64,000 nt of DNA from Clostridia bacterium (GTDB lineage: Bacteria > Bacillota > Clostridia > Christensenellales > CAG-138), in assembly GCA_017545535.1 (NCBI GenBank), contig JAFWMS010000028.1, forward strand, positions 203,323 to 267,322, read 5' to 3'. This document shows, one piece after another, positions 43,257 through 51,790 of this stretch (the first letter of the stretch is position 1; each line of letters opens with the position of its first letter). Made by a program: the position numbers and the translations under genes. Under the pieces are notes generated by a model. That model had not been told where the DNA came from. It searched no databases and was given only the letters and a program-made list of their open reading frames with translations.

Positions 43257-43707
43257 GGGTTACCTCGTTTTCGTAATGGTTGTTCTTACCATCTCGGGCC
43301 GTCGTCCTCACGCATGTTCTCTCGAACCCCCGCATCCAGCCGGGCCGCGCAATGCTGTGAAGCGTTCAACGCGGAAGTATCATTCTGGTGTTACCCGAGA
43401 TTGGCTATTCAGTTTTGAAGGTGCTTGAGGAAGTCTGTGATTTACCCCTCTATCTTTCTAACGGACAAAAAAAACGGGGGTGGCCCAGGTTTTTGGCATG
43501 AAAAAAATATTTTTTTCAAAAAAGTTGGTAAAAATGACTGAAAAAAGGATTTGATGTGCGGAAAATGGCTTGGAAAATGGAGAATAACCCAAATTTCGAA
43601 ATACTGCTTTCGGACGTCAAACGACATCCTCAGGGCAGAGAAATTGAAATGATAGGATCATATCGAGTGAAAACCACTCCATTGGAACGATTGAAAAGGA
43701 GGACGCA
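43257..43707. promoter_or_regulatory. AT-rich intergenic region with perfect A/T palindrome
   Basis: No gene is seen. The region holds an 18-base perfect palindrome, G-A7-TA-T7-C (43500-43517), flanked by further A-tracts and T-tracts, and near repeats such as GAAAATGGCTTGGAAAATGG. Phased A/T tracts suggest bent DNA. As the divergent control region of parA and the HTH pair it could hold parS, promoters or a replication origin; none is proven. Confidence 0.45.
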
Positions 43708-44004
43708 ATGGAAAAGAAACAGGAAGTGATGGAGTATCACAGCTATGATGAGGTACCTGTGATGCTGAGCGCGAAGGATATCTCCGCGCTTTTAAAGATG
43801 CCTATGTCGACGGTGTATTTCATTTTTCACGCGGTAGATTTCCCGACAGTAACGATTGGAACAAGAAAGTTCGCTCGAAAGGAGTCACTCTTCCGCTGGA
43901 TCGAGATGCATGAGAATGACATCTCATATCTGGTGAGCGCAAACGCCGGGGAACGCTGTAAGGAACTGAAGAAAAACAGTAAGCAAAAGGGAAGGAAATG
44001 CTGA
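43708..44004 (+). CDS. Small helix-turn-helix protein, excisionase family
   Basis: 98 residues: SYDEVPVMLSAKDISALLKM, then helix-turn-helix (PMSTVYFIFHAVDFPTVTIG) and wing (TRKFARKESLFRWIE), with a basic tail. It is clearly related to the protein at 4857. AAAGGAGG lies 5 bases before the ATG. The next related gene follows after 1 base, so the pair is an operon. Likely a regulator of excision, transfer or the ParAB genes it faces. Confidence 0.72.
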   Translation: MEKKQEVMEYHSYDEVPVMLSAKDISALLKMPMSTVYFIFHAVDFPTVTIGTRKFARKESLFRWIEMHENDISYLVSANAGERCKELKKNSKQKGRKC

Positions 44005-44005
44005 T

Positions 44006-44287
44006 ATGGAAGAAAAGAAGGATATGTCCCGGTACCTTTCGTTTGAAGAGGTCCCGCTTTTCCTGGATGCCAGGGCTATCGTCCGCACGTTGGGTGTTTC
44101 GCTGACAACCGCATACTCCATGCTGCGGGATCCCGCGTTTCCAACGGTGACACTCGGGAGCAAGAAGCTTGTCAGAAAAGAAAAACTGTTTGAATGGCTG
44201 CAGGCCCATGAGACCGATGTATCACAGGCGCAGGAAAGCATCTATAGCAAGCTGTCCGCCATGCGCGGCAAGTCATCACCATTCTGA
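44006..44287 (+). CDS. Small helix-turn-helix protein, excisionase family (tandem copy)
   Basis: 93 residues: SFEEVPLFLDARAIVRTLGV, helix-turn-helix (SLTTAYSMLRDPAFPTVTLG) and wing (SKKLVRKEKLFEWLQ). The wing nearly equals that of the protein at 4857 (KRKLVRKEKLFSWLE), so the copies at both ends of the element share an origin. Ribosome binding site GGGAAGGAA. Followed by a strong terminator. Confidence 0.72.
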   Translation: MEEKKDMSRYLSFEEVPLFLDARAIVRTLGVSLTTAYSMLRDPAFPTVTLGSKKLVRKEKLFEWLQAHETDVSQAQESIYSKLSAMRGKSSPF

Positions 44288-44292
44288 AACTA

Positions 44293-44316
44293 AAAAAGGC
44301 GGGAAACCGCCTTTTT
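44293..44316. terminator. Bidirectional terminator between convergent HTH operons
   Basis: AAAAAGGCGG-gaaa-CCGCCTTTTT serves the plus-strand pair and the minus-strand gene ending at 44332. Confidence 0.85.
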
Positions 44317-44331
44317 CCATGCCCGGAGTAT

Positions 44332-44553
44332 TCAGTTTTCAGTTTCGCCAAATGCTTCTGCCCATTGCGGCGGGCAGTAGGACGCGCAGCCGTGCTTTAC
44401 CATCCAGTAATAAAAACGATCGACCCGTACGCAATACGTTCGGAACAACCAGAACTTCGGAAAATCCGGCTGCTCGAATAATTCATATGCTGAGTTATAG
44501 CAGATGTTCAGGACAGCAGTTACTTCCCGCATGGATAGTACGATCTGTCTCAC
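44332..44553 (-). CDS. Small helix-turn-helix-like protein
   Basis: 73 residues from a GTG start: LSMREVTAVLNICYNSAYEL, then DFPKFWLFRTYCVRVDRFYYWM. The arrangement (helix-turn-helix, Phe-Pro, short wing, aromatic helix) follows the HTH_17 pattern, more divergent than the other copies. Its start overlaps the upstream gene end by 4 bases (GTGA). A partner of the next protein in the same operon. Confidence 0.6.
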   Translation of the reverse strand: MRQIVLSMREVTAVLNICYNSAYELFEQPDFPKFWLFRTYCVRVDRFYYWMVKHGCASYCPPQWAEAFGETEN

Positions 44554-44789
44554 AACTCACCACGCTCCTTCAGCACCAGGTCATCCAGCCATTGCAGCAG
44601 GTCCCGCTTCAGGACAATGTAATTCCTTGTCCCGACAAAGGTGATGGGGAATCCGTCGGATTTCATAAGCGTCCTGGCAGCGTCCGGACCGCAACCGAGC
44701 ATGATTGCCACCTCATGAGCTCGTAGAACTGTTGGTTCGCCATCCGGTGACAGCAGTTGTTCCAGAGAGTAATCATCATCAATTATCAC
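44550..44789 (-). CDS. Small helix-turn-helix protein, excisionase family
   Basis: 79 residues from a GTG start with GGAGGTG 7 bases upstream: VLRAHEVAIMLGCGPDAART, then DGFPITFVGTRNYIVLKRDL and LLQWLDDLV. It fits the same HTH_17 fold as the other small proteins. It forms a two-gene operon with 44332 and converges on the plus-strand pair. The role is unknown; excision or gene control is likely. Confidence 0.65.
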   Translation of the reverse strand: MIIDDDYSLEQLLSPDGEPTVLRAHEVAIMLGCGPDAARTLMKSDGFPITFVGTRNYIVLKRDLLQWLDDLVLKERGEL

Positions 44790-44999
44790 AGGTCAACACC
44801 TCCTTCTTTGCGAATCATACTACAGTTCTCGGCTTTCCTTGAGGATGCGGAAGCGTCAATGTAGTGTGATTCCCGATTGTTCTCGCCAGGCCTGATTCAC
44901 GGCTTTTCGGACTTTTTGCGTCAAACCGGCTGTTCTCCGATTTATGGGACAGGTTTTATGGAAGACTGAAGGTGAACAAATGGAAAGGAGATCAGGAAA

Positions 45000-45212
45000 A
45001 TGACGAACAGAGAGAATTTGATGAAGAAGATGGAATCAATGACACCCAAAAAGCTTGCCGCATATCTGAGCGAAACGGTTTCTGATGAACTAAATGACAA
45101 GATATGCAAGCAATGCCTGAAAGCAAACAAAGGGCAATGTGTAATGGAATTTCGGAATCTAAAAAATTGCCCAAGAAAGATATCTGACTGGCTTCAGGAG
45201 GAAGCCTGTTAA
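45000..45212 (+). CDS. Small cysteine-rich protein, paralogue of the 8358-8570 gene
   Basis: 70 residues: MTNRENLMKKMESMTPKKLA, then CKQCLKANKGQCVMEF and NCPRKISDWLQEE. Cysteine spacing, opening and ending match the protein in the LexA operon. AAAGGAG lies 9 bases before the ATG. Probably a zinc-binding adaptor; the function is unknown. It stands alone before the unknown gene at 45330. Confidence 0.6.
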   Translation: MTNRENLMKKMESMTPKKLAAYLSETVSDELNDKICKQCLKANKGQCVMEFRNLKNCPRKISDWLQEEAC

Positions 45213-45270
45213 CGGGTCGTTTGTCAAGTAACGAATTACTTACAATAGAGAAAACGATAGTCTGATTTCA

Positions 45271-45298
45271 TTGAAAAACGGGAAAAATATGCTATTAT
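45271..45298 (+). promoter_or_regulatory. Promoter of the unknown gene set at 45330-46768
   Basis: TTGAAA (45271-45276), 16 bases and TATTAT (45293-45298), about 30 bases before the ATG. Confidence 0.5.
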
Positions 45299-45329
45299 TA
45301 TAGAAAATGAGTGCAAGGAATGAAAACAG

Positions 45330-46124
45330 ATGGGAAACTCAAGTTTCAGACTCATTTCGAACAATATTTGTTATGGCCCGGAGCCGGCTTTTTCCGATGA
45401 AGTTGAACAGTACTTAACTGTTTCCAGTTCCGGTCGGGTCTGGTTCTCTGCGCGCAATTATATGCAATACAGTGAAGGACGAGGTTTTTGCAGAAATAAA
45501 CAGATCAACATTGGCACATGGAAAGCAGGCTTTTTGAACCTTTTAGTCAGCAGGTTTGAGGAACGGCTAATGGTCACTGATTGTGGCAGCTTTGATCTCC
45601 AGATAAGGTTCGAAGATGGAACCAAGAGAAGTATTTCAGGTTCGCTGATTGGAGACGACCTGGTTCCTCTCTACGGTGATGTAAATACGTCCCTGACAAA
45701 ACTCCTACGGAGATACATTCCCATATATGGCCTCTGGGGCTTTGACGGAAGTTTGTCCCCTGACTATGAAGGTAAGAAGGCCATTCATCTGTTTGCGAAG
45801 AAATGGATCAGCAAGATTGATTCGCCTGACCTATCGTTTAATGAGTTTGAAGACTTTTTCGGAAACGAGTGCACCACATTAGGATTTCAAATGGATTGTG
45901 GACAGCAATTTGAAAAGAAGTATCCGCATGCATTTGACCCTGATAACGGGAACCTCGATTCGGTCGTCCAAACTATTACGGATATTGATCTTTTAGGATC
46001 CGCTGTGTTTTCGCAGTATCGCTACTTAACACACTGGGCATTTTATCCTGAGTTGAATGATCAATACAGACATTGGTTCATAGCGCTGCTTAATCAAATG
46101 CGTTTGGTGACAAAGAAAAAGTGA
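45330..46124 (+). CDS. Unrecognised soluble protein
   Basis: 264 residues, no signal peptide or membrane helix. The first part is beta-rich with strand-like stretches (YLTVSSSGRVWFSARNYM; SFDLQIRFEDGTKRSISGSL). The middle has YIPIYGLWGFDGSLSPDYEG and the end is helical. I recognise no family. The sequence GDDLVPLYGDVNTSLTKLL lies in the centre. It leads a three-gene plus-strand run. Confidence 0.55.
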   Translation: MGNSSFRLISNNICYGPEPAFSDEVEQYLTVSSSGRVWFSARNYMQYSEGRGFCRNKQINIGTWKAGFLNLLVSRFEERLMVTDCGSFDLQIRFEDGTKRSISGSLIGDDLVPLYGDVNTSLTKLLRRYIPIYGLWGFDGSLSPDYEGKKAIHLFAKKWISKIDSPDLSFNEFEDFFGNECTTLGFQMDCGQQFEKKYPHAFDPDNGNLDSVVQTITDIDLLGSAVFSQYRYLTHWAFYPELNDQYRHWFIALLNQMRLVTKKK

Positions 46125-46142
46125 TTGTCTGCGGAGGCTATC

Positions 46143-46346
46143 ATGAAACACAGAGTTAGAGTACAGGTGCCCGTAGTCAAGCGAGGGCTATTCGGTAGAA
46201 AGAAAGTCGTTTACGAGGAACGCACTATTGTCGTAGGTGGCAGAACCTACCGCCGAATGATGAATGAGCAACGGAACCGAGAAACTGATGATTTCCTGGA
46301 TTTTATAGACGAAATGGAAACACTTGATGCTATTCTTGATGATTGA
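46143..46346 (+). CDS. Small basic/acidic protein of unknown function
   Basis: 67 residues: basic first half (KHRVRVQVPVVKRGLFGRKK) and acidic second half (FLDFIDEMETLDAILDD). ATG 46143 has GGAGG 5 bases upstream, better than the TTG 18 bases earlier. It may bind nucleic acid through the first half. No family recognised; it lies between two other unknown genes. Confidence 0.5.
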   Translation: MKHRVRVQVPVVKRGLFGRKKVVYEERTIVVGGRTYRRMMNEQRNRETDDFLDFIDEMETLDAILDD

Positions 46347-46363
46347 TTAACGGGGAATGAATT

Positions 46364-46768
46364 ATGGATCAAGATAAGAAATGGAGATTCTGTGTCGTTG
46401 GAAACATCGTAAGAAGCCATATTGGTGAAGATGGCATTACGTATTATGGCACCAAAGAATATACAGGCGGGACAAAGGTTTACATTGATGGTAAGAACTG
46501 GACGGAATGCATGCAAAACATCCACGTTATCGGGTTAAATAGATTCAAAAAGTTTGAACTTGCATGGGTCGACACTAAATTGATTGAGAATGTACGCTTT
46601 CAGACCGTTCATAACCCAATAGTGCTTGAGATAATTGATTATCTAGCATGTTTCGAAGGATGGAACTGGTGGGAAAGGACTGCCCAGGATAAACGAGAAG
46701 CTAAAGCATTTGTTCAAAACTGGACAAATTTGTTTAGTAAGATCAATGGGGAATCTCATCTTTCATGA
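46364..46768 (+). CDS. Unrecognised protein
   Basis: 134 residues: beta-rich N-terminal half (WRFCVVGNIVRSHIGEDGIT; TKEYTGGTKVYIDGKNW) and helical end (YLACFEGWNWWERTAQDKRE). The repeated-strand pattern GTKEYTGGTKVYIDGK suggests a small beta domain. It converges on the ligase operon and overlaps the end of the last ligase gene by 13 bases. No function assigned. Confidence 0.5.
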   Translation: MDQDKKWRFCVVGNIVRSHIGEDGITYYGTKEYTGGTKVYIDGKNWTECMQNIHVIGLNRFKKFELAWVDTKLIENVRFQTVHNPIVLEIIDYLACFEGWNWWERTAQDKREAKAFVQNWTNLFSKINGESHLS

Positions 46769-48519
46769 TTCTCTACTCGAATCAGATCTGTATGATCATT
46801 CCGCAATGTCTCTACATCCCGTTTGCCGTTTGCATGAACCGGAAGGGATGAGCGGACTTTATAATACTCCGGAACCATATATTCCGGTAAAGTCGATGCC
46901 AACATTTTGTGGATATCATGTACACGCTTTTCTGTATTCTTGACATTTTCGCGAAATACAATATGTGCTGCAAGTGCCTTTTCCCTGTTCTCATTAATAT
47001 CCACTACCTTACATTGCACTACTGCTTCGTCTTTAAGGATTTCTTCTTCAACATCAAACAGATATACTGTCTTTCCGTTTGGCATTCTGCAAGAATCCGA
47101 CGCCCGTCCTAAAACAAACACTTCTCCGTCTTCGTCTACATACCCGATATCTCCTGTGCAGCCCCAGACATTTCCCTTGTCATCCTCTTTGAAGAATTCC
47201 GCTGTCGCTTCCGGATTCTTATAGTACCCTTTCATATGGGCAGGGGAAATGACTCGTATTTCCCCGTGCTCTTTATACGGAAGTTCTTTCCCCGTATCAA
47301 CATCAAATGCGCTGACGATGGCATTCAAAATCGGCGCGCCAGCTCCGCATGCTTTTTCCCTATATTGTAATGTGTTCGAAGAAGTTGAAACGGTTCCTCC
47401 CAGCTCGCACATTCCATAACCTTTAATTAGTTTTGATTTACCACCATGATCACGTAAAAAGTCATTAATTCGTTTTTCATCTTGCGATAAAACTTTTTCA
47501 CCACCTGTAATTGGATACTTCATTCTAGAAAAATCACTGTGTTGCATTTTTGATGTTTCAATTACATATAACCATAGACTCGTCGCAGTTAATGTTAGAT
47601 TTGGTCTATACTTTATTAAGTCATATTCGAAGGATTCCTTGGAAAACTTCGGCTCGGGGATAACAGTAATACCCATTGTAAGAGGCATCAGAACAGATAA
47701 TATGATTCCCGTCGAAAACCAGCATGGAATCATCTGTAAAAATGTGTCTCCTCGCGAATATGTGTAACTATGAGTCTGATAATTAGCTATGGTCGTATTA
47801 ATGCCATCGTTTGTCAGCAGAATTCCCTTAGATGCTCCAGTAGAACCAGAGGAGTATACCATTAATGTCGCCCTGTCAGGTTCATAAGAAACATCCAATG
47901 ATCCGCTGAAACTACTACTGAACGCACAGAACTCCTTCCATTGCATAAAACGCTGTTTTCCGTTTCCCCGTTTGACAATTTTCCTAGCCTCACTCTTAAA
48001 GTCCATGAGTTTGGAAAGTACTGGAGGAATGGAATTCGTGGCCGGAAGAATCACCACATTCTCAACACAGGTCTCCGGTAATGCTGCTTCAATATATGGA
48101 TACATAGCATCAAGAATGAAAATCCATTTTGCTCCTGTATCATTGATACGGCCAATCATCTGCTCTTTTGTGAACAGCGGATTGATAAAATTGGCAATCG
48201 CACCAATCCTGCTGCAGGCCAATACCAGATAGATCGCTTCCGGTACTCCTGCTGTACACAGAGTCACGCAGTCCTCCGGTTGAATTCCGATTCGGCGAAG
48301 AGCTCTGGCACAGATTTCAACCTTGGAGAACAGGGTTTTGTATCGAATCTTGTTCCCATAGTACAGTATAGCAACATCTTCCGGATAATCTTTGTTTCTG
48401 TCATAGATATTCTGGAACACCGTGCATTTCGGAACCCGGATCGCAAGGTCTTCCTCTGTATAATACTTCAGCCACGGTTTGTCAATGGACGGATAGCCCG
48501 TCAGTTTCTTTTCTTTCAT
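46756..48519 (-). CDS. Acyl-adenylating enzyme C (AMP-binding, acyl-CoA synthetase-like)
   Basis: 587 residues. The adenylate-forming signatures are present: MVYSSGSTGASKGILLTN (phosphate loop), KGYGMCELGG (aromatic/TE-like), GCTGDIGYVDEDG (ATP ribose Asp) and the catalytic Lys in VHANGKRDVETL. Such enzymes activate a carboxylate as an acyl-AMP and usually pass it to CoA, an amine or a carrier. No carrier protein or condensation domain is seen. It opens with LTGYPSIDKPWLKYY, shared with the ligase at 51787. Last of the operon; complete and probably active. The substrate is unknown. Confidence 0.85.
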   Translation of the reverse strand: MKEKKLTGYPSIDKPWLKYYTEEDLAIRVPKCTVFQNIYDRNKDYPEDVAILYYGNKIRYKTLFSKVEICARALRRIGIQPEDCVTLCTAGVPEAIYLVLACSRIGAIANFINPLFTKEQMIGRINDTGAKWIFILDAMYPYIEAALPETCVENVVILPATNSIPPVLSKLMDFKSEARKIVKRGNGKQRFMQWKEFCAFSSSFSGSLDVSYEPDRATLMVYSSGSTGASKGILLTNDGINTTIANYQTHSYTYSRGDTFLQMIPCWFSTGIILSVLMPLTMGITVIPEPKFSKESFEYDLIKYRPNLTLTATSLWLYVIETSKMQHSDFSRMKYPITGGEKVLSQDEKRINDFLRDHGGKSKLIKGYGMCELGGTVSTSSNTLQYREKACGAGAPILNAIVSAFDVDTGKELPYKEHGEIRVISPAHMKGYYKNPEATAEFFKEDDKGNVWGCTGDIGYVDEDGEVFVLGRASDSCRMPNGKTVYLFDVEEEILKDEAVVQCKVVDINENREKALAAHIVFRENVKNTEKRVHDIHKMLASTLPEYMVPEYYKVRSSLPVHANGKRDVETLRNDHTDLIRVENHER

Positions 48520-48557
48520 TTATCATTTCTCCATGTATTCTTTTGCTGCGCGTTCTG

Positions 48558-50450
48558 CTAATGTACGATTACCGCGTTTTTCATTCCCTTAAAATACGGA
48601 CGAGTAATCACATCGTCTATTACATATACCGTTTTGTCAGTAAAGCCTCTTGCTTCTAACGTACGATAATCCATTTTCCCGTTTTCGGTATATGGGATCT
48701 TGTCTATCACGATGAATGCCAATGCGGCCTCGCGCTCACCGCTCAATTGCCTTAATGCTTCGCCTGCTATTGTTGTGATCTGATCTTCGGTGGGCGTAAC
48801 ATCTTTTTTCAGTTGTATAAATGCTGTGGGGATTACCCCGATTTCATCTTTATTCTTTTTCAAACCGACAACGCAGCAGTCTTCCACCGCAGGCTGCTTA
48901 ACTATCGCGTTTTCAATTGGAATGGGGCTGACTTGATGTCCGTCCGGTCGTTTCATCAATCTCTTGTATCGTCCTGTGAAAAACAGGTGCCCGGTGCTTG
49001 TTAAATACCCTTTATCTCCCGTTTTGAAGAAACTAATGCCATCAATATTTGAAAAAACAGCGTTGTTTTCCTCATTTCTGTTCAAATAGCCCAGCATAAG
49101 TGTTGGCGTGTTTATATAGATTTCTCCTTCTTGTCCATAATTGAGAAGTCGATTCGTTTCCGGATCAACAATTCTTACTCGTACTCCAGTATGAGGAATG
49201 CCACTGCTACCGTGAATATATGAGCGGCTATCCTTTGATGTGGTTATCATCATCCCTGCTTCTGTTGAACCATACCCAAAGATGACCTTATCCTTCATGC
49301 CTTGTTTGCATAGTGCATCATTGATTCCTGCCAATTTGTCCGGTGAAATATTATCACCACCCATTACAAATACTTTTGCAAATGACATATCAATGTTGAA
49401 TTTGGAGGAAACATCCGCTATCTTTTCAAAAAGAGTAGGTACGCCGATTAATATGTTGGCTTTCTCGGACATAATCTCATTAATGGCTTGCTTCCCTTTG
49501 AACTTCGGGAGTAAGTGAATAATGATACCGTGTGAAAGAGCCGTGTGCATGCCTACTCCTGACCCATACATGGTAAAAAAAGGAATATAACCATAGTATA
49601 GATAACCACGTTTAATCTCATCCGTGATAAAGTCAGTTTGATTCGAGATGATGTTATAAGACCGATTGGTGTGGACAGCGCCTTTTACGGAGTCTCCGCT
49701 CGTTCCGCTTGTGTTAACGATGATTGCCGGAATACTGGGATCGTAATCGCTTCGATAATTATCGGTAAAAGAAGCTCCTCCTGCAAGGAATGTTTTTTGT
49801 GCAATAAAGTTTGTTGCTCGCGCCCTGAGCTGTGCTTTTTTCTCTTTTATCCGAAAAAGCATTTTCAATAAAGTTTGCTTTGCTGTCAAATGTGTCCGCT
49901 CTTCAAAAGCATACATCGGAGATACAACGATTGTTTTCATGACAGGAAGCATATCGGCCACTTCATCCATCTTTGAAAAAAATGTCCCGCTTTCACAGAC
50001 AAACAGCTTGGACTTAGAATCCTCGATACAGACTTGCATCTTCTTCGCTGTAAAGCGCGGATCGATCAAATATGGTGTGACACCAATTTCATTACAAGCA
50101 TAGAAATAATAAACGGTTTCCGGACTATTGGGCAGACAGATGGTAATCATATCTCCCTTTTTCAGTCCTAACGCTTTCAATGCCTTTGCATACCGTTCGA
50201 TATTCGCAAAAACCTCTCGATATGTAATTTTCAATCCGAAATACAGCAATGATGTTGTATCTTCATACCCAACATTCGCTTCTCGTATGAAATCTATCAT
50301 TTTCTGGTCTGCATTCTCAGTAATCCTATCGAGAACATCAGCAGGATAATAAAGCGTATCAAAACTGTCACGAATATCTTGTAGATTTCGATCGAATTGC
50401 CTATTATTCTGCCTGTCTGTCTGTCTGCCTGTCTGAGGATTCTGTTCCAT
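48558..50450 (-). CDS. Acyl-adenylating enzyme B (AMP-binding)
   Basis: 630 residues. Signatures: IIVNTSGTSGDSVKGAVHTN (phosphate loop with an unusual insertion), IFGYGSTEAGMM, FKTGDKGYLTSTG and catalytic Lys in IPYTENGKMDYRTL. It lacks the GYPSIDKPW opening of its two neighbours and is a different subtype. The N-terminus is Gln/Arg/Asp-rich (TGRQTDRQNNRQ), encoded by a short tetranucleotide repeat near 50410-50432. AAGGAG lies 6 bases before the ATG. It sits between the acyltransferase and ligase C. The substrate is unknown. Confidence 0.83.
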   Translation of the reverse strand: MEQNPQTGRQTDRQNNRQFDRNLQDIRDSFDTLYYPADVLDRITENADQKMIDFIREANVGYEDTTSLLYFGLKITYREVFANIERYAKALKALGLKKGDMITICLPNSPETVYYFYACNEIGVTPYLIDPRFTAKKMQVCIEDSKSKLFVCESGTFFSKMDEVADMLPVMKTIVVSPMYAFEERTHLTAKQTLLKMLFRIKEKKAQLRARATNFIAQKTFLAGGASFTDNYRSDYDPSIPAIIVNTSGTSGDSVKGAVHTNRSYNIISNQTDFITDEIKRGYLYYGYIPFFTMYGSGVGMHTALSHGIIIHLLPKFKGKQAINEIMSEKANILIGVPTLFEKIADVSSKFNIDMSFAKVFVMGGDNISPDKLAGINDALCKQGMKDKVIFGYGSTEAGMMITTSKDSRSYIHGSSGIPHTGVRVRIVDPETNRLLNYGQEGEIYINTPTLMLGYLNRNEENNAVFSNIDGISFFKTGDKGYLTSTGHLFFTGRYKRLMKRPDGHQVSPIPIENAIVKQPAVEDCCVVGLKKNKDEIGVIPTAFIQLKKDVTPTEDQITTIAGEALRQLSGEREAALAFIVIDKIPYTENGKMDYRTLEARGFTDKTVYVIDDVITRPYFKGMKNAVIVH

Positions 50451-50496
50451 TCCTGTCTCCTTGTCAAATGTAATTCGGAATAATAATGATATTGCG

Positions 50497-50661
50497 TCAT
50501 GATAAACGTTTTTGACCGTGTCTTTTCGGCGGATGCGCCGCTATTTCCTCTTCACTGAATTTGTATCGATTTCTGTAATCGTGTTTTCTGCAATCTCTGT
50601 ATGGATACCGTTTTGATATGTCTTTCTTTCGTAATACACCTTTTGCGTTCTCCTGCTTCAC
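50497..50661 (-). CDS. Possible small basic protein in the ligase operon
   Basis: A 54-residue frame from GTG 50661 (GGAAGA 4 bases upstream) is rich in Lys, Arg, Tyr and His (KRYPYRDCRKHDYRNRYKF). It fills the 236-base gap between the acyltransferase and ligase B. No family recognised; it may be a remnant or by chance. Otherwise the gap shows nothing. Confidence 0.3.
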   Translation of the reverse strand: MKQENAKGVLRKKDISKRYPYRDCRKHDYRNRYKFSEEEIAAHPPKRHGQKRLS

Positions 50662-50686
50662 AGGTTCTTCCGTTTCGCTTTTTGTT

Positions 50687-51790
50687 TCAATATAATCTCT
50701 GAAAATCGCTGTCCGTTCGCTCCTGCACCAGTTTCCGTGCAGCAAGCACTGCTTGCATGTTCTGCGCTGTCATTGCATCATCCGAAATCTGCGCAATCGG
50801 CAAAAACGCATCCTCCGGACGAATTACGTTCTTCGGTCGGTAGTCCGCGTATCTTTCGATGGTCGAATCATATCGCGCAACCCCTTTCATGCGCTCTTTC
50901 AGATGCGCGTGCCATCTATCGTCCGATGTGTCAAAGCCCTGCATCTCTGTCATCCGATCCGAGCGTCCGTATGCTTCCATCATCTTGTACTGCCATGATG
51001 CCAGCGTGTCCCGTAAAATCGTCAATCCCTCATCTCGTTCATACGCATACAGCCGAATCGGATCGTCCATCACCGTGTGAATGAGATTCTTTTTATCCAA
51101 AACCTCCATATCCCGTACATAATGCGCAATCGGAACAACATCGCACTTTGCTGCGGCGGAAATATCGTATACGCCTTTCCACAGGTCAAGCATCAGCCGT
51201 TCCGAAGTCTTGTTCCATCCTCCCTCCGGGAAGATGATAATGCTCATCCCGTATTCTATGGCTTTAACCGCCTTTGCCACAAGCGCCTTTCGGCTTGCCG
51301 CGTTTTTCCGGTTCACGCAGACGCAGCCGACCAAGGAGGTTGCAAATCCGTCAAATGTGTTATACAGCAGCGGCAGACTGCCCCAAACGTAATAGCATGG
51401 ACGTCCCGCTGTCAAAACGGTTGCAAGCACATCATCGTGAAAACCGTGGTTTGCCGCGAAGATGACCGGACGATCCGGCAAACGGATCGGTTCGTCCGGC
51501 TCGGCGCAGGTCGGGTTTTCCAATTGTTTCCGATTCTCAATCACCTGTGTGCAGGCAAGCACGCCCGGACCGATCTTTTGTAGCACCGGGTAAAAGCGCT
51601 TACGGAAGCGGATTTCCTTCTCGCGGACGGCAACCGTAGGATCGTTGTCGAGCCAATGCAGAACCCGATGATTCAGCAGATAGAATAGATCGGACATACC
51701 AGAACAGCCGTCCCCGTAAAGGTCGGAGATGGCGTTTAAGCTGTCACGGTATGGAGTGATAAGATTTTGGAATTTAGTTTCTTTATTCAT
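50687..51790 (-). CDS. PlsC-like 1-acyl-glycerol-3-phosphate acyltransferase family protein
   Basis: 367 residues. The acyltransferase motif I is AANHGFHDD (H-x4-D) and motif III is IIFPEGGWNKTS, the FPEG box. Between them lies GCVCVNRKNAASRKAL. PlsC-type enzymes move an acyl group from CoA or ACP onto a glycerol-phosphate or other hydroxyl or amine. No membrane helix is obvious. It overlaps ligase A by 4 bases (ATGA), which argues that the ligase supplies its acyl donor. The acceptor is unknown. Confidence 0.8.
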   Translation of the reverse strand: MNKETKFQNLITPYRDSLNAISDLYGDGCSGMSDLFYLLNHRVLHWLDNDPTVAVREKEIRFRKRFYPVLQKIGPGVLACTQVIENRKQLENPTCAEPDEPIRLPDRPVIFAANHGFHDDVLATVLTAGRPCYYVWGSLPLLYNTFDGFATSLVGCVCVNRKNAASRKALVAKAVKAIEYGMSIIIFPEGGWNKTSERLMLDLWKGVYDISAAAKCDVVPIAHYVRDMEVLDKKNLIHTVMDDPIRLYAYERDEGLTILRDTLASWQYKMMEAYGRSDRMTEMQGFDTSDDRWHAHLKERMKGVARYDSTIERYADYRPKNVIRPEDAFLPIAQISDDAMTAQNMQAVLAARKLVQERTDSDFQRLY

